A DNA stretch of 64,000 nt from positions 263,100 through 327,099 of the forward strand of contig NZ_BMNH01000004.1 in the NCBI RefSeq assembly GCF_014646355.1, written 5' to 3'. Positions 41,093 through 49,166 of the stretch are shown piece by piece. The notes beneath the pieces were generated by a model that did no database searches, was not told the origin of the DNA, and saw only the letters and a program-made list of their open reading frames with translations. Position 1 is the stretch's first letter. Every line of letters starts with the position of its first letter. The position numbers and the translations under genes are program-made. The stretch comes from Nonomuraea cavernae (GTDB taxonomy: Bacteria; Actinomycetota; Actinomycetes; Streptosporangiales; Streptosporangiaceae).

Positions 41093-41409
41093 GGCGTGCC
41101 GCTCGGGCCCCAGGTCAGTGTCACGGTGACCGCCGCCTCGACGCCGGCCTTGGCGATCACGGCACCGGCCTCGGCATCGAACTTGATCCCGAACTCCACC
41201 TGAACCCCGTCGGGGCGCACCGCGAGCTTCTCGACGGTGTCACGCACGCGCTCGGCCATGCCGTGGATGGTGTCCATCGCCTGGTCCACCGCCTCGGCCG
41301 AACGGGCCATCGCCTCCGGAGCGCTCAGCGACACCTGCCGTAACCCACCGCGCTGACCGAACTCGACGAGGATCCGCTCACCGGAATCGCCCACTGGCGT
41401 TCGCGTCAT
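41089..41409 (-). CDS. Trypsin-co-occurring (Trypco1, CU044_2847-like) domain protein
   Basis: A 106-residue protein of the CU044_2847/Trypco1 type, a small domain described as co-occurring with trypsin in predicted bacterial conflict systems (Kaur, Iyer, Burroughs and Aravind). It begins ERILVEFGQRGGLRQVS, has a helical middle (AEAVDQAMDTIHGMAERVRD) and ends in strands PDGVQVEFGIKFDAEAGAV, then AAVTVTLTW, with the FGIKFDAEAGAVIAK stretch being the most typical part. It is coupled to the trypsin/NB-ARC gene by ATGA overlap and has GGTGGAG before ATG 41409. It may regulate or be cut by the protease. Confidence 0.8.
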   Translation of the reverse strand: MTRTPVGDSGERILVEFGQRGGLRQVSLSAPEAMARSAEAVDQAMDTIHGMAERVRDTVEKLAVRPDGVQVEFGIKFDAEAGAVIAKAGVEAAVTVTLTWGPSGTP

Positions 41410-41439
41410 ATCGTCTCCACCCGCTCGAAGATCAGCCGA

Positions 41440-41625
41440 TCATTCGGGCTGTGACCCGGCCTGCTCATCCACGTCCGTGCGCTTCTCCGGATCGAGATCG
41501 TCCCGGGCGGCGAGCAGCGCCAGCACGTCCGGCGGCAGGCGACCGTCGATGGCGGAGGCCTCGCGCCTGCGCGGAGGGGGCGCCGCCTCGTCGCCGGGGC
41601 GCGCCGGGAGGTCGGGATCTTCCAT
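41440..41625 (-). CDS. Small protein (61 residues) of the trypsin/NB-ARC operon
   Basis: A 61-residue acidic and proline-rich protein, starting at ATG 41625 after AAGGCGGTGA and ending 30 bases before the Trypco1-like gene. The N-terminal half is Pro/Arg/Asp-rich, and the middle has one amphipathic helix (LPPDVLALLAARDDLD). I know no family for it. Another frame (41406-41711) is longer but Arg/Pro/Ser-biased in the manner of a shadow frame and lacks a ribosome site. Position and ribosome site suggest a real first gene of the operon, perhaps a protease substrate or inhibitor. Confidence 0.55.
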   Translation of the reverse strand: MEDPDLPARPGDEAAPPPRRREASAIDGRLPPDVLALLAARDDLDPEKRTDVDEQAGSQPE

Positions 41626-41701
41626 GGGTCACCGCCTTCGTATGGCTCCCAGTGTCGTGCGCCGAAGGACGGAACGCCAGCGAGCGATGCTGACGGGAAA
41701 G

Positions 41702-42125
41702 ATGGAACCACGTCTCATCGAGGCGATCGAGCACGAGAAGACGCGCGCCACGGCGCGCGGCCCGGCTCGGCGTCACGGTCGTGGTCGCCGCCGGCAACGA
41801 GGGCACTCTGGCCCCGCCCGGCCTGTCGAACATCCGGCACCCCGGCGCGGCCAGGCGGGTCATCCCGGCCCGGGTCACGGTGCTGATCGAGCACGTCATC
41901 CCCGCGACGGCGATCCCTGACGCGGGCGACCTGCCCAGGGCGACGGGTGACGTGCTGTCCGGCATCGTGGCCGACCTGGAACGGCTCGGCGCGGCCGACG
42001 TCGAGCCGCGCGTGCTGGCGACGGTCGTCTCCGCGCGGCTCACGCGGTCGCGGATCGACCGGATCGCGGGCCGCGCGGACGTCCGCCGCGTCCAGCTCTC
42101 GCGGCCACACCGAGTGGTCACCTGA
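41702..42125 (+). pseudogene. Frameshifted, reduced subtilase-like gene
   Basis: ATG 41702 opens MEPRLIEAIEHEKTRA in one frame; from about 41760 the sequence continues in the next frame as ARLGVTVVVAAGNEGTLAPP and runs to the stop at 42125. VVVAAGNEG is the oxyanion-hole motif of subtilisin-type (S8) proteases, but no Asp/His or Ser motifs remain, so at most a fragment of the protease domain is left. The C-terminal part (VTVLIEHVIPAT to SARLTRSRIDRIAGRADVRR) looks more like an I9-type inhibitor/prodomain. Joining needs a one-base shift in the GC-rich stretch 41740-41765. It diverges from the trypsin/NB-ARC operon. A sequencing error or a reduced functional protein are other possibilities. Confidence 0.5.
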
Positions 42126-42132
42126 CGACGGG

Positions 42133-43740
42133 TCAGCTCACGCCCCGTGCCCGGTCGAGGATCGCGCCCGCGTCGGGGGCGGGGGCGTCGCCGCGCCAGG
42201 CGATGTGCTGGTCGGGGCGGACGAGCAGGTAGTGGGCGCCGTACAGGCCGGTCAGGTCGGGACGGTGCAGGTGATGCCGGGCGAACGGCACGCCGCGCTC
42301 GCGGGCCGCGCTCTCCCAGCGCGCGTCGGCCGGCTCTGCCGCGACCTCGACCAGCGTGAACCCCGGCCCCAGCTCGTCGTAGAGCGAGCGGTCGCGCCCC
42401 AGCCACACGTGCGGCAGCCGCCCGCCCGGCGCGCCCGACGGGCGGTAGACCGAGGTACGCGACTCCGGGGCGGGACCGTCGTCGGCCATGACCAGCGGCG
42501 ACCCCGCGTAGGTGGCGCCGAGCACGAACCCCAGCGTGTACGTCTCGCTGGACTTGGTCCGCCTGACCAGCTCGGCCGCCTTGAGCCGGGCCTGCCCGCC
42601 CTCCTCGGTGTCCTCGTCGAGCGCGGGCCGGGCCAGCTCGCCGGTGAGGACGCGCATGTTGTTGGCCGCCTCGGCGATGGCCCGGACCGCCATCGGCCGC
42701 CGCTCGGTCTCGTAGCTGTCCAGCAGCCCGGCGCCGCCCCAGCCGCGCAGGTCGGCGGCGAGCTTCCAGCCGAGGTCGACCGCGTCGCCGATGCCGGTGT
42801 TGGCGCCGAACCCGCCCCACGGCGGGTTGAGGTGCGCGGCGTCGCCGGCCAGGAAGCAGCGGCCCTGCCGGTAGCCGTCGGCCACCAGCATGCGGGACGT
42901 CCAGGGGTCCAGCAGCCGCACCTCCAGCGGATGGGCGGCGCCGATCATCGTGTGCAGCGCCCGCTCCACCCACTCGGCGGTCGGGTCCTCGGGCGCGCCG
43001 ATGATGATCGCCCACCAGGTGCCCTCGGTGTCGAGCGGCCCCATCAGGCCGTTGACCTCGGGATTGACCACCCAGTACTGCACGGCCGGGCCGTGCGGGT
43101 GCGCCTGTGACAGGCCCGGCGCGCTGAACACGGCCTGCACGTTGCGGACCTCGTGGGTCTGGCCGGACAGCCGGATGCCCAGCTCGCGGCGGACGACGCT
43201 GCGCCCGCCGTCGGCGCCGACGAGGTAGCGGCCGCTGATCCGCCGGCGTGCCCCGCCGGCGTCGGCCGCCTCGGCGGTGACGCCGTCCGCGTCCTGCCGG
43301 AGGCCGTCCACCATCCAGCCCCAGCGGGCCGAGACCGTCGGACGCCGGTCCAGGCAGCCGCGCAGCGCCTCCTCCACCCGGTTCTGGCCGCACCACTGGG
43401 CCGGCTCGGCGAGCTCGTCACGCTGGATGTCGGACAGCCCGAAGATCCCGTCGAAGCGCTCGATGCGGTGCCCGGTCAGGCTCGCGCAGAACACCGCCGT
43501 GTCGGACCAGCCGAACGGCAGCCGCGCGTTGTCGCGGATCGCCCCGGCCACGCCGAGCCGACGGAAGATCTCCATCGACCTCGGGTTGATCTGCTTGCAC
43601 CGAGGCGAGCCCTGGCCCGCCTCCGGCCGCGGCTCGACGAGCTCGCACGCGACGCCGCGTGAGCCGAGTTCGTGGGCGAGCGTCAGGCCGACCGGGCCGC
43701 CACCGACGATCACGACCTCGGTCTCGATGAGTTCAGTCAC
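42133..43740 (-). CDS. FAD-dependent aromatic hydroxylase (PheA/MhpA type)
   Basis: A 535-residue class A flavoprotein monooxygenase. VVIVGGGPVGLTLAHELGSRG at the N-terminus in part (GGGPVGLTLAHELG) binds the ADP part of FAD, LVGADGGRSVVRRELGI near residue 173 is the DG motif, and FLAGDAAHLNPPWGGFGANTG near residue 290 the GD motif. The C-terminal 140 residues form the thioredoxin-like domain found in phenol and resorcinol hydroxylases. With the intradiol dioxygenase upstream in the same operon, hydroxylation of a resorcinol-like ring to hydroxyquinol is a plausible role; the substrate is inferred. Confidence 0.87.
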   Translation of the reverse strand: MTELIETEVVIVGGGPVGLTLAHELGSRGVACELVEPRPEAGQGSPRCKQINPRSMEIFRRLGVAGAIRDNARLPFGWSDTAVFCASLTGHRIERFDGIFGLSDIQRDELAEPAQWCGQNRVEEALRGCLDRRPTVSARWGWMVDGLRQDADGVTAEAADAGGARRRISGRYLVGADGGRSVVRRELGIRLSGQTHEVRNVQAVFSAPGLSQAHPHGPAVQYWVVNPEVNGLMGPLDTEGTWWAIIIGAPEDPTAEWVERALHTMIGAAHPLEVRLLDPWTSRMLVADGYRQGRCFLAGDAAHLNPPWGGFGANTGIGDAVDLGWKLAADLRGWGGAGLLDSYETERRPMAVRAIAEAANNMRVLTGELARPALDEDTEEGGQARLKAAELVRRTKSSETYTLGFVLGATYAGSPLVMADDGPAPESRTSVYRPSGAPGGRLPHVWLGRDRSLYDELGPGFTLVEVAAEPADARWESAARERGVPFARHHLHRPDLTGLYGAHYLLVRPDQHIAWRGDAPAPDAGAILDRARGVS

Positions 43741-43797
43741 AGTTGGAGGGCTCTTTCCTGAGGGGCTGAGGAGCTCGAAGGGCCGGAGGGCGGGCCG

Positions 43798-44634
43798 CTA
43801 CGAGCCGGAGGGGCCGGTGATGGGAGTGCGCAGGACACCGAGGCGGTCGACGTCGACCTCGACGACGTCGCCGGGGCCCAGCAGCCAGGGCGGGGTGCGG
43901 ACGTACCCGACGCCCTCGGGGGTGCCGGTCGCGACGACGTCACCGGGGTTGACCGTGAGGGTGCGGCTGATCAGCGACAGCACCTCGCCGACCTCGAAGA
44001 TCATGTCCCTGGTGTCGCCGTCCTGCACGAGCGCGCCGTTGACGCGGGTGCGCACCCGTAGCCCGTCGCGCAGGTCGCCGACCTCGTCGGCGGTCACGAT
44101 CGGTCCCATGGGGCCGGTGCGGTCGCCGTTCTTGCCGAGCGTCCACTGCGTGGTCAGCTTCTGGGCGCGGCGCGCGGTGAGGTCGTTGAACGTGGAGTAG
44201 CCCAGCACGGCGGCCCGCGCGGTGTCGGCGTCCACCTCGCGCAGCGGCGCGCCGACGTACGCGGCGACCTCGCCCTCCCAGTCGAGACCGGCCTCGTCCA
44301 CGGGGACCGGCGCGGGCACACCGCCGACGCTCAGCGACGCGGTCCACCGCCCGAACAGCGTCGGATGATCCGGTACGGCGAACGAGCCCTCGGCGGCGTG
44401 GGCCCGGTAGTTGAGGCCCACGCAGATCACCCGGGCCGTCGGCGGCACCGGCGGCACGAACCGCACGGACCCGGCCGGTACGGCGTCACCGGGGGAGGCG
44501 GCGGCCAGCGCGGTCCAGCGCGCGGCGTCCGACCAGAACGCGCTCACCTCCGCGACCGGGCGGACCCCGTCGTCGTCGAGCCGGGCGACCTGGACCTGGC
44601 CGGCGCCGGGCAGGATCGCCCCGACGAGCCTCAC
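43798..44634 (-). CDS. Fumarylacetoacetate hydrolase-family protein
   Basis: A 278-residue FAH-fold enzyme that cleaves or hydrates C-C bonds in ring-fission products. VICVGLNYRAHAAEG near residue 78, LDWEGEVAAYVG near residue 120, DLTARRAQ near residue 150 and ATGTPEGVGY near residue 245 are the family segments; Glu/Glu/Asp of these bind the metal. GTG 44634 overlaps the stop of the dioxygenase gene (GTGA), with GGAGGAG upstream, and the flavin hydroxylase gene follows. It would process a product later in the same aromatic pathway. Confidence 0.87.
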   Translation of the reverse strand: MRLVGAILPGAGQVQVARLDDDGVRPVAEVSAFWSDAARWTALAAASPGDAVPAGSVRFVPPVPPTARVICVGLNYRAHAAEGSFAVPDHPTLFGRWTASLSVGGVPAPVPVDEAGLDWEGEVAAYVGAPLREVDADTARAAVLGYSTFNDLTARRAQKLTTQWTLGKNGDRTGPMGPIVTADEVGDLRDGLRVRTRVNGALVQDGDTRDMIFEVGEVLSLISRTLTVNPGDVVATGTPEGVGYVRTPPWLLGPGDVVEVDVDRLGVLRTPITGPSGS

Positions 44635-45518
44635 GGCCGCTCCTCCGCCCAGCCGAGCGGCACCATCCGCAGGTCGAACTCGATCTCCTCGAACGGCCCG
44701 TCCATCTCCCAGCGGCGCAGGTCGTCGGGGGACTCCCGGCGCACGGGCCGGCGGATCAGCTCGGGCTTGACCGCGAAGGCCGCGTCGGAGTCCAGGTAGG
44801 GGTCGCCGGCCAGGAACACGTGGGTGGTCAGCGGCCGGTAGCCGGGGGCGGTGACCTGGACGTGCACGTGGGCGGGCCGCATCGGGTGCCGGCCGATCGC
44901 CTTCAGCAGCCGGCCGGCGGTGCCGTCCGTGGGCACCGGATAGCTGGCGGGCCGGACGGTGCGGAACCAGTAGCCGCCGTCGGGGCCGGCGGTCAGCAGG
45001 GCGCGCAGGTTGCCCGGTTCCTGGGTGTCGTCCTGGCTGTCGTACAGGCCGGTGTCGTTGGCCTGCCACACGTCGACGACGGCTCCGGGCACCGGGGCGC
45101 CGTCACAGTCGAGGACCCGGCCGTGCACCACGGCGGGGGTCGCGCGCTCGCGCTCGGGGCCGTGGGCGATCCAGTCGCCGAGCTCGCGGGGCGGCGCGGG
45201 GGAGTGGAACGGGCCCTGCACCGACGAGGGCGTCATCGTCTCGGGGCCGGAGTGGTTCACGTCGTCGACCGCCGTGGTCAGGCCGAGCATGTCCGACAGC
45301 AGGATGAACTCGTCGCGGTGCGGGCCGCACCACCGCTGCCCGGTCTCGGCCAGGAAGGCCAGGCCGGCCAGCCACTCGTGCTCCGTCGGGCGCACGTCGG
45401 CCACGAAGGCGTGCAGGTGGGTGATCAGCGAGGAGACGACCTCGTTCAGCCGCTCGTCGGATCCGTTGACCCCGCGTAACACCTGCCGCAGCAGCGGGTC
45501 GCCATCAGGCGCGTGCAT
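44631..45518 (-). CDS. Intradiol ring-cleavage dioxygenase (hydroxyquinol/catechol 1,2-dioxygenase type)
   Basis: A 295-residue non-haem Fe(III) dioxygenase, normal length for catechol or hydroxyquinol 1,2-dioxygenase. The N-terminal helical linker domain (residues 20-100) contains EWLAGLAFLAETGQRW and DEFILLSDMLGLTTAVD. The iron ligands are in DTGLYDSQ (Tyr), PASYPVPTD (Tyr) and RPAHVHVQV (two His). Association with a phenol-type hydroxylase favours hydroxyquinol as substrate. ATG 45518 has GAAAGG upstream; the gene is divergent from a GntR regulator with a palindrome between them. No maleylacetate reductase gene is near. Confidence 0.88.
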   Translation of the reverse strand: MHAPDGDPLLRQVLRGVNGSDERLNEVVSSLITHLHAFVADVRPTEHEWLAGLAFLAETGQRWCGPHRDEFILLSDMLGLTTAVDDVNHSGPETMTPSSVQGPFHSPAPPRELGDWIAHGPERERATPAVVHGRVLDCDGAPVPGAVVDVWQANDTGLYDSQDDTQEPGNLRALLTAGPDGGYWFRTVRPASYPVPTDGTAGRLLKAIGRHPMRPAHVHVQVTAPGYRPLTTHVFLAGDPYLDSDAAFAVKPELIRRPVRRESPDDLRRWEMDGPFEEIEFDLRMVPLGWAEERP

Positions 45519-45538
45519 AAACACCCGTACCTTTCGCT

Positions 45539-45551
45539 GGTTTATTAAACC
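45539..45551. promoter_or_regulatory. GntR-type palindromic operator GGTTTA-T-TAAACC
   Basis: A perfect 6-base inverted repeat around one T, 21 bases upstream of the dioxygenase start and 56 bases from the divergent GntR gene. FCD-type GntR proteins bind short palindromes of this kind, so it is a good candidate operator for the ring-cleavage operon. It is also the most A/T-rich spot locally. Confidence 0.65.
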
Positions 45552-45606
45552 CTGGAGCGTAGCGTCAGACCAGGGCGAGAGCCAGTGATCTGGTAGATTC
45601 GCGCAG

Positions 45607-46305
45607 GTGGTCATCGGTGCACCCCAGACGCGAGCCGAAGTCCTCGCCGCCGACATCGAGCGGATGATCGCCGAAAAGGGGCTCGGGCCCGGCGACCCGA
45701 TCGGCACGATGGACGAGTTCCGCGACCGTTCCGGGTTCGGCCGCGCCACCATCAGCGAGGCCGCGCGGCTGCTCAGCGACCGGGGCACCGTGCGGATCCG
45801 CCCCGGCCGGGGCGGCGGGCTGTTCGTGGCCGATCCCGATCCGGTGGTCCGGCTCCGGCACACCCTGCTCACCGTCCGGCGCCAGCCCGCCACGGTCGCC
45901 GACGCCATCGCCGTACGCGAGGCGCTGGAGGCCCTGATCGTCACCGACGCCGCCCGTCACCGCACCGCCCAGGACATCGCGGCCCTGCGCAAGCTGCTGA
46001 CCAGGCTCCGGCGGGCCGCGGCCGGTGGCGCCGACCGCTTCATGCGGGCCAACTGGGAGCTGCACGAGCGGATCGCCGAGATCTCGCCCAACCCGCTCTC
46101 CCGCGCCGTCTACCTCAGCATGTCCCGCTGCATCGCCGACCTGGCCACCCGCGCCGACCGTGACCCCGACGGGCCGGACGACGGCTACCTCGGCCTGCGG
46201 GTCGAGATCCACGCCGAGCTGGTCGAGGCCATCGCGGCCGGAGACGTCCAACGCGCCACCGCGGCCGTCGAGCGCCACCGCGGATCAGGCACCATGGGGT
46301 TGTGA
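45607..46305 (+). CDS. GntR-family regulator with FCD domain
   Basis: A 232-residue regulator. The N-terminal winged helix (residues 8-75) has DEFRDRSGFGRATISEAARLL as its recognition region in part (SGFGRATISEAARLL), followed by VRIRPGRGGGLFVA. Residues 90-225 are an FCD ligand-binding domain with AIAVREALEALIVTDAA, NWELHERIAEIS and LRVEIHAELVEAI, whose Asp/His residues bind metal and an organic acid. It most likely controls the divergent aromatic operon through the palindrome at 45539. GTG 45607 has no clear ribosome site and may be leaderless. Its stop overlaps the sirtuin start. Confidence 0.87.
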   Translation: MVIGAPQTRAEVLAADIERMIAEKGLGPGDPIGTMDEFRDRSGFGRATISEAARLLSDRGTVRIRPGRGGGLFVADPDPVVRLRHTLLTVRRQPATVADAIAVREALEALIVTDAARHRTAQDIAALRKLLTRLRRAAAGGADRFMRANWELHERIAEISPNPLSRAVYLSMSRCIADLATRADRDPDGPDDGYLGLRVEIHAELVEAIAAGDVQRATAAVERHRGSGTMGL

Positions 46306-47147
46306 CCGACATGCGGGGATCCGTCGAGTCGCTGGCCTGGCTGCTGGCGCAGGGCGGCGTGCTGGTGCTCAGCGGGGCGGGCCTGTCGACCGAGTCGGGC
46401 ATCCCCGACTACCGGGGGCCCACCGGCCGTGCCCGCCGGGCCGAGCCCATGACCTACCAGCGGTTCGTCGGCAGCGCCGAGGCGCGGCGGCGCTACTGGG
46501 CACGCAGCCACGTCGGCTGGCGGCAGATCGGCCGGGCCGCGCCCAACGCCGGGCACCGGGCCGTGGCCGAGCTGGAACGGTGCGGGCTGCTCGGCGGCAT
46601 CGTCACCCAGAACGTGGACGGGCTGCACCAGGCGGCCGGGGCCCGCGGGGTGATCGAGCTGCACGGCGCGCTCGACCGGGTCGTCTGCCTGTCGTGCCGG
46701 GAGCGGACCTCTCGCCACGAGCTGGAGCACCGGCTGCGGTCGGCCAATCCCGGCTGGGAGGCGACCGGCCACCTCAACCCCGACGGCGACGCGGTGCTCA
46801 CCGATGACCAGGTCGCGGGGTTCCGGGTGGTCGACTGCACGGGGTGCGGGGGCCTGCTCAAGCCCGACGTGGTCTTCTTCGGCGAGAACGTGCCCCGCCC
46901 CCGGGTGGAGGAGTGCTTCGCGCTGGTGGCCGCGGCGCGGGCGGTGCTCGTGCTCGGCTCGTCGCTGGCGATCAGGTCCGGCCTGCGGTTCGTCACCAGG
47001 GCCGCCGCGCTCGGCATCCCGATCGCCATCGTCAACCAGGGGCCGACCGGCGGCGACGCCGACGCCACGCTGACCCTGGACGCGCCGCTCGGCGAGACGC
47101 TGAGCGCTCTCGCGGGCCGCCTCACGGCGGTTCCCACGGCAGAATGA
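46302..47147 (+). CDS. Sir2-family NAD-dependent protein deacylase
   Basis: A 281-residue sirtuin. GAGLSTESGIPDYRGP near residue 25 and TQNVDGLHQAAG near residue 107 form the NAD pocket, with the catalytic His in ELHGALDRVVC. Four zinc cysteines are in CLSC near residue 130 and CTGC near residue 182. LGSSLAIRSG and VNQG line the NAD site further on. The ordinary bacterial GAGIS is GAGLS here. GTG 46302 overlaps the GntR stop. It would remove acyl groups from lysines, linking NAD status to protein activity. Confidence 0.9.
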   Translation: MTDMRGSVESLAWLLAQGGVLVLSGAGLSTESGIPDYRGPTGRARRAEPMTYQRFVGSAEARRRYWARSHVGWRQIGRAAPNAGHRAVAELERCGLLGGIVTQNVDGLHQAAGARGVIELHGALDRVVCLSCRERTSRHELEHRLRSANPGWEATGHLNPDGDAVLTDDQVAGFRVVDCTGCGGLLKPDVVFFGENVPRPRVEECFALVAAARAVLVLGSSLAIRSGLRFVTRAAALGIPIAIVNQGPTGGDADATLTLDAPLGETLSALAGRLTAVPTAE

Positions 47148-47152
47148 GGGCC

Positions 47153-47539
47153 ATGTCCCGTCCCGCCACCGCCTCCTGTCCCTGCGGCCTGCCGGCCCCC
47201 TACTCCGGGTGCTGTGGCCGCCTGCACCGGGGCGAGGGCGCGGCCACCACCGCGGAGCAGCTGATGAGGTCGCGGTTCAGCGCGTTCGGCGTGGGCGACG
47301 AGGCCTACCTGCTGCGCACCTGGCATCCGGACGTCCGCCCGCCGCGGGTCGGCTTCGACAAGGGGCTGCGCTGGGTGAGCCTGGAGATCCTGGAGACCAC
47401 CGGCGGCACCGTCTTCCACGGCGAGGGCACCGTGCGCTTCCGGGCCCACTTCGTCGAACGAGGGCGCCCGGGGCAGCTCGAGGAGCACAGCCGGTTCGTC
47501 CGGCTCGACGGCCGCTGGGTCTACGCGGGCGTCGTCTGA
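47153..47539 (+). CDS. YchJ family protein (UPF0225)
   Basis: A 128-residue protein of the YchJ family. The N-terminus has a SEC-C-like zinc motif, SCPCGLPAPYSGCCGRLH, and the body a nuclear-transport-factor-2-like fold starting with TAEQLMRSRFSAFGVGDEAYLLRTWH, written here in part (LMRSRFSAF, YLLRTWH). The function of the family is not established. ATG 47153 lies 6 bases after the sirtuin stop, and the two are probably co-transcribed. Confidence 0.88.
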   Translation: MSRPATASCPCGLPAPYSGCCGRLHRGEGAATTAEQLMRSRFSAFGVGDEAYLLRTWHPDVRPPRVGFDKGLRWVSLEILETTGGTVFHGEGTVRFRAHFVERGRPGQLEEHSRFVRLDGRWVYAGVV

Positions 47540-47580
47540 CCGGGTCTGACCGGGGCTCGTTATGAAAGTTTCATGGCTTG

Positions 47581-47609
47581 TTGACACTGGGAAAGCGCTT
47601 ACCTATCTT
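47581..47609 (+). promoter_or_regulatory. Promoter of pectate lyase gene with LacI-type operator in the spacer
   Basis: TTGACA (47581-47586) and TATCTT (47604-47609) are separated by 17 bases, a near-consensus vegetative promoter. The spacer holds GGGAAAGCGCTTACC, with the GAAAGCGCTT core of LacI/CcpA-family operators (47591-47600). Binding there would block RNA polymerase. The gene starts at 47719, leaving a leader of about 100 bases. Confidence 0.7.
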
Positions 47610-47718
47610 GTGCGTGTTCGCTACTACGCATGGCGTTCACGTACATGAACGAGATCTCGCTGGGGGGACACCGAGGAGCAGGCCACCAGGGTCTGCCGGG
47701 CCAGCAAGGAGCTCAATC

Positions 47719-49158
47719 GTGCGACAGAGAATCAGCGGCGGAACGGCCGCGGTCATCGCCGGTGTCATCGCCTTAGCGGGAGCGGGGGCGGCAGGCGTCG
47801 CCACCGCCTCGCCCGCCTCGGCCGCCCCCGCGCCCGGGGCGTACACCGTGGTGAACGGCGGCAGCGGGCTGTGCCTCACCGTGCCGGGCGGCAGCGCGTC
47901 CGACGGCGTGCAGCTCACCCAGAGCGGCTGCGGCGGCGCGGCCCAGACCTGGAACCTGGTCGCCGCCGGCGGCTCCTTCCAGCTCAGGGCGGCCCACACC
48001 GGCAAGTGCGCGGGCGTCAAGGACGCCAGCACCTCCGCGGGCAAGGCCGTGCAGCAGGAGAGCTGCTCGGGCGCGGCGTCCCAGAGCTGGAACCTGACCG
48101 AGTCGGGCTCCGCCTACCGGGTGGTCAACGCGGGCGGCGGCAAGTGCCTCAACACCAAGGACAACTCCACGTCCTCCGGCGCGCTGGTCCAGACCAACTC
48201 CTGCGACTCGGTGGCGACCAAGCAGTGGCGGCTCGTCCCCGCCGGGTCGCAGCCGAGCCCGACGCCCACCCCGACCACGACCCCGACCACGCCCCCGGGC
48301 AACCCGACCGGCCTGGTCGGCTGGGCCACCCAGGGCGGCGGCACCACCGGCGGCGGCAACGCCTCGCCGGTGACCGTCTCCACCGCGTCCGCGCTGACCA
48401 GTGCGCTGTCGGCGAGCGGCACGTCGGTGATCCGGGTGTCCGGCACGATCTCCTGCTCCGGGATGCTCAGGGTCGCCTCCGACAAGAGCGTGCTGGGCAA
48501 CTCCGGCGCGGCCATCGTGGGCTGCGGGTTCAACATCGCCGAGGCGTCCAACGTGATCGTCCGCAACCTCACCTTCCGCGGCTGGAACGACGACGCGATC
48601 AACGTGCAGTACTCGACCCGCGTGTGGATCGACCACAACACCTTCAGCGACGGCTACGACGGCGCCGTGGACATCAAGCGCGCCAGCGACTACGTCACCG
48701 TCTCCTGGAACAAGGTCACCGACCACGACAAGAGCATGCTGCTCGGGCACGACGACGGCAACGGCGGCGAGGACCGGGGGCGCCTGCGGGTGACCTACCA
48801 CCACAACTGGTTCGACGGCACCAACCAGCGCCACCCCCGGGTCCGCTTCGGCAACCCCGTGCACGTCTACAACAACTACTACGGCAGCATCGGCTCCTAC
48901 GGCGTGGCCTCCACCGAAGGCGCCGGCGTGCTCGTCGAGGGCAACTACTTCGAGAACACCGAGGACCCCTTCCACCTCGGCGAGGGCGACTCGGGCCCCG
49001 GCACGCTGGTCGCCCGCTCCAACCACTTCGTCAACTCCGGCACCGGCCAGTCGGGCGGCGGCGTGGCGTCCATCCCCTACTCCTACTCGCTCGACGGCGC
49101 CTCCGGCGTCAAGTCGATCGTGACCGCGGGCGCCGGCGCGGGCCGGATCTCCGTCTGA
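47719..49158 (+). CDS. Secreted pectate lyase (PL1) with ricin-type lectin domain
   Basis: A 479-residue exported enzyme. Residues 1-38 are a signal peptide ending ASPASAAPA. Residues 40-175 are a beta-trefoil carbohydrate-binding module (CBM13) with three QxW repeats: QTWNLV, QSWNLT and KQWRLV. A Pro/Thr linker (about 180-195) leads to a PL1 parallel beta-helix (205-479). Its calcium/catalytic region includes VWIDHNTFSDGYDGAVDIK, then YHHNWFDGTNQRHPRVRFG in part (HHNWFDGTNQRHPRVRFG), where the Arg of RHPRVR is the catalytic base. It degrades pectate outside the cell. GTG 47719 has AAGGAG 7 bases upstream. Confidence 0.92.
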   Translation: MRQRISGGTAAVIAGVIALAGAGAAGVATASPASAAPAPGAYTVVNGGSGLCLTVPGGSASDGVQLTQSGCGGAAQTWNLVAAGGSFQLRAAHTGKCAGVKDASTSAGKAVQQESCSGAASQSWNLTESGSAYRVVNAGGGKCLNTKDNSTSSGALVQTNSCDSVATKQWRLVPAGSQPSPTPTPTTTPTTPPGNPTGLVGWATQGGGTTGGGNASPVTVSTASALTSALSASGTSVIRVSGTISCSGMLRVASDKSVLGNSGAAIVGCGFNIAEASNVIVRNLTFRGWNDDAINVQYSTRVWIDHNTFSDGYDGAVDIKRASDYVTVSWNKVTDHDKSMLLGHDDGNGGEDRGRLRVTYHHNWFDGTNQRHPRVRFGNPVHVYNNYYGSIGSYGVASTEGAGVLVEGNYFENTEDPFHLGEGDSGPGTLVARSNHFVNSGTGQSGGGVASIPYSYSLDGASGVKSIVTAGAGAGRISV

Positions 49159-49166
49159 CCACCCTC

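Noticed and set aside
41406-41711. Longer 101-codon frame overlapping the 61-residue gene
   Set aside because: It lacks a ribosome site, has shadow-type Arg/Pro/Ser composition and overlaps the Trypco1-like start; the 61-residue frame has a good ribosome site and sensible composition.
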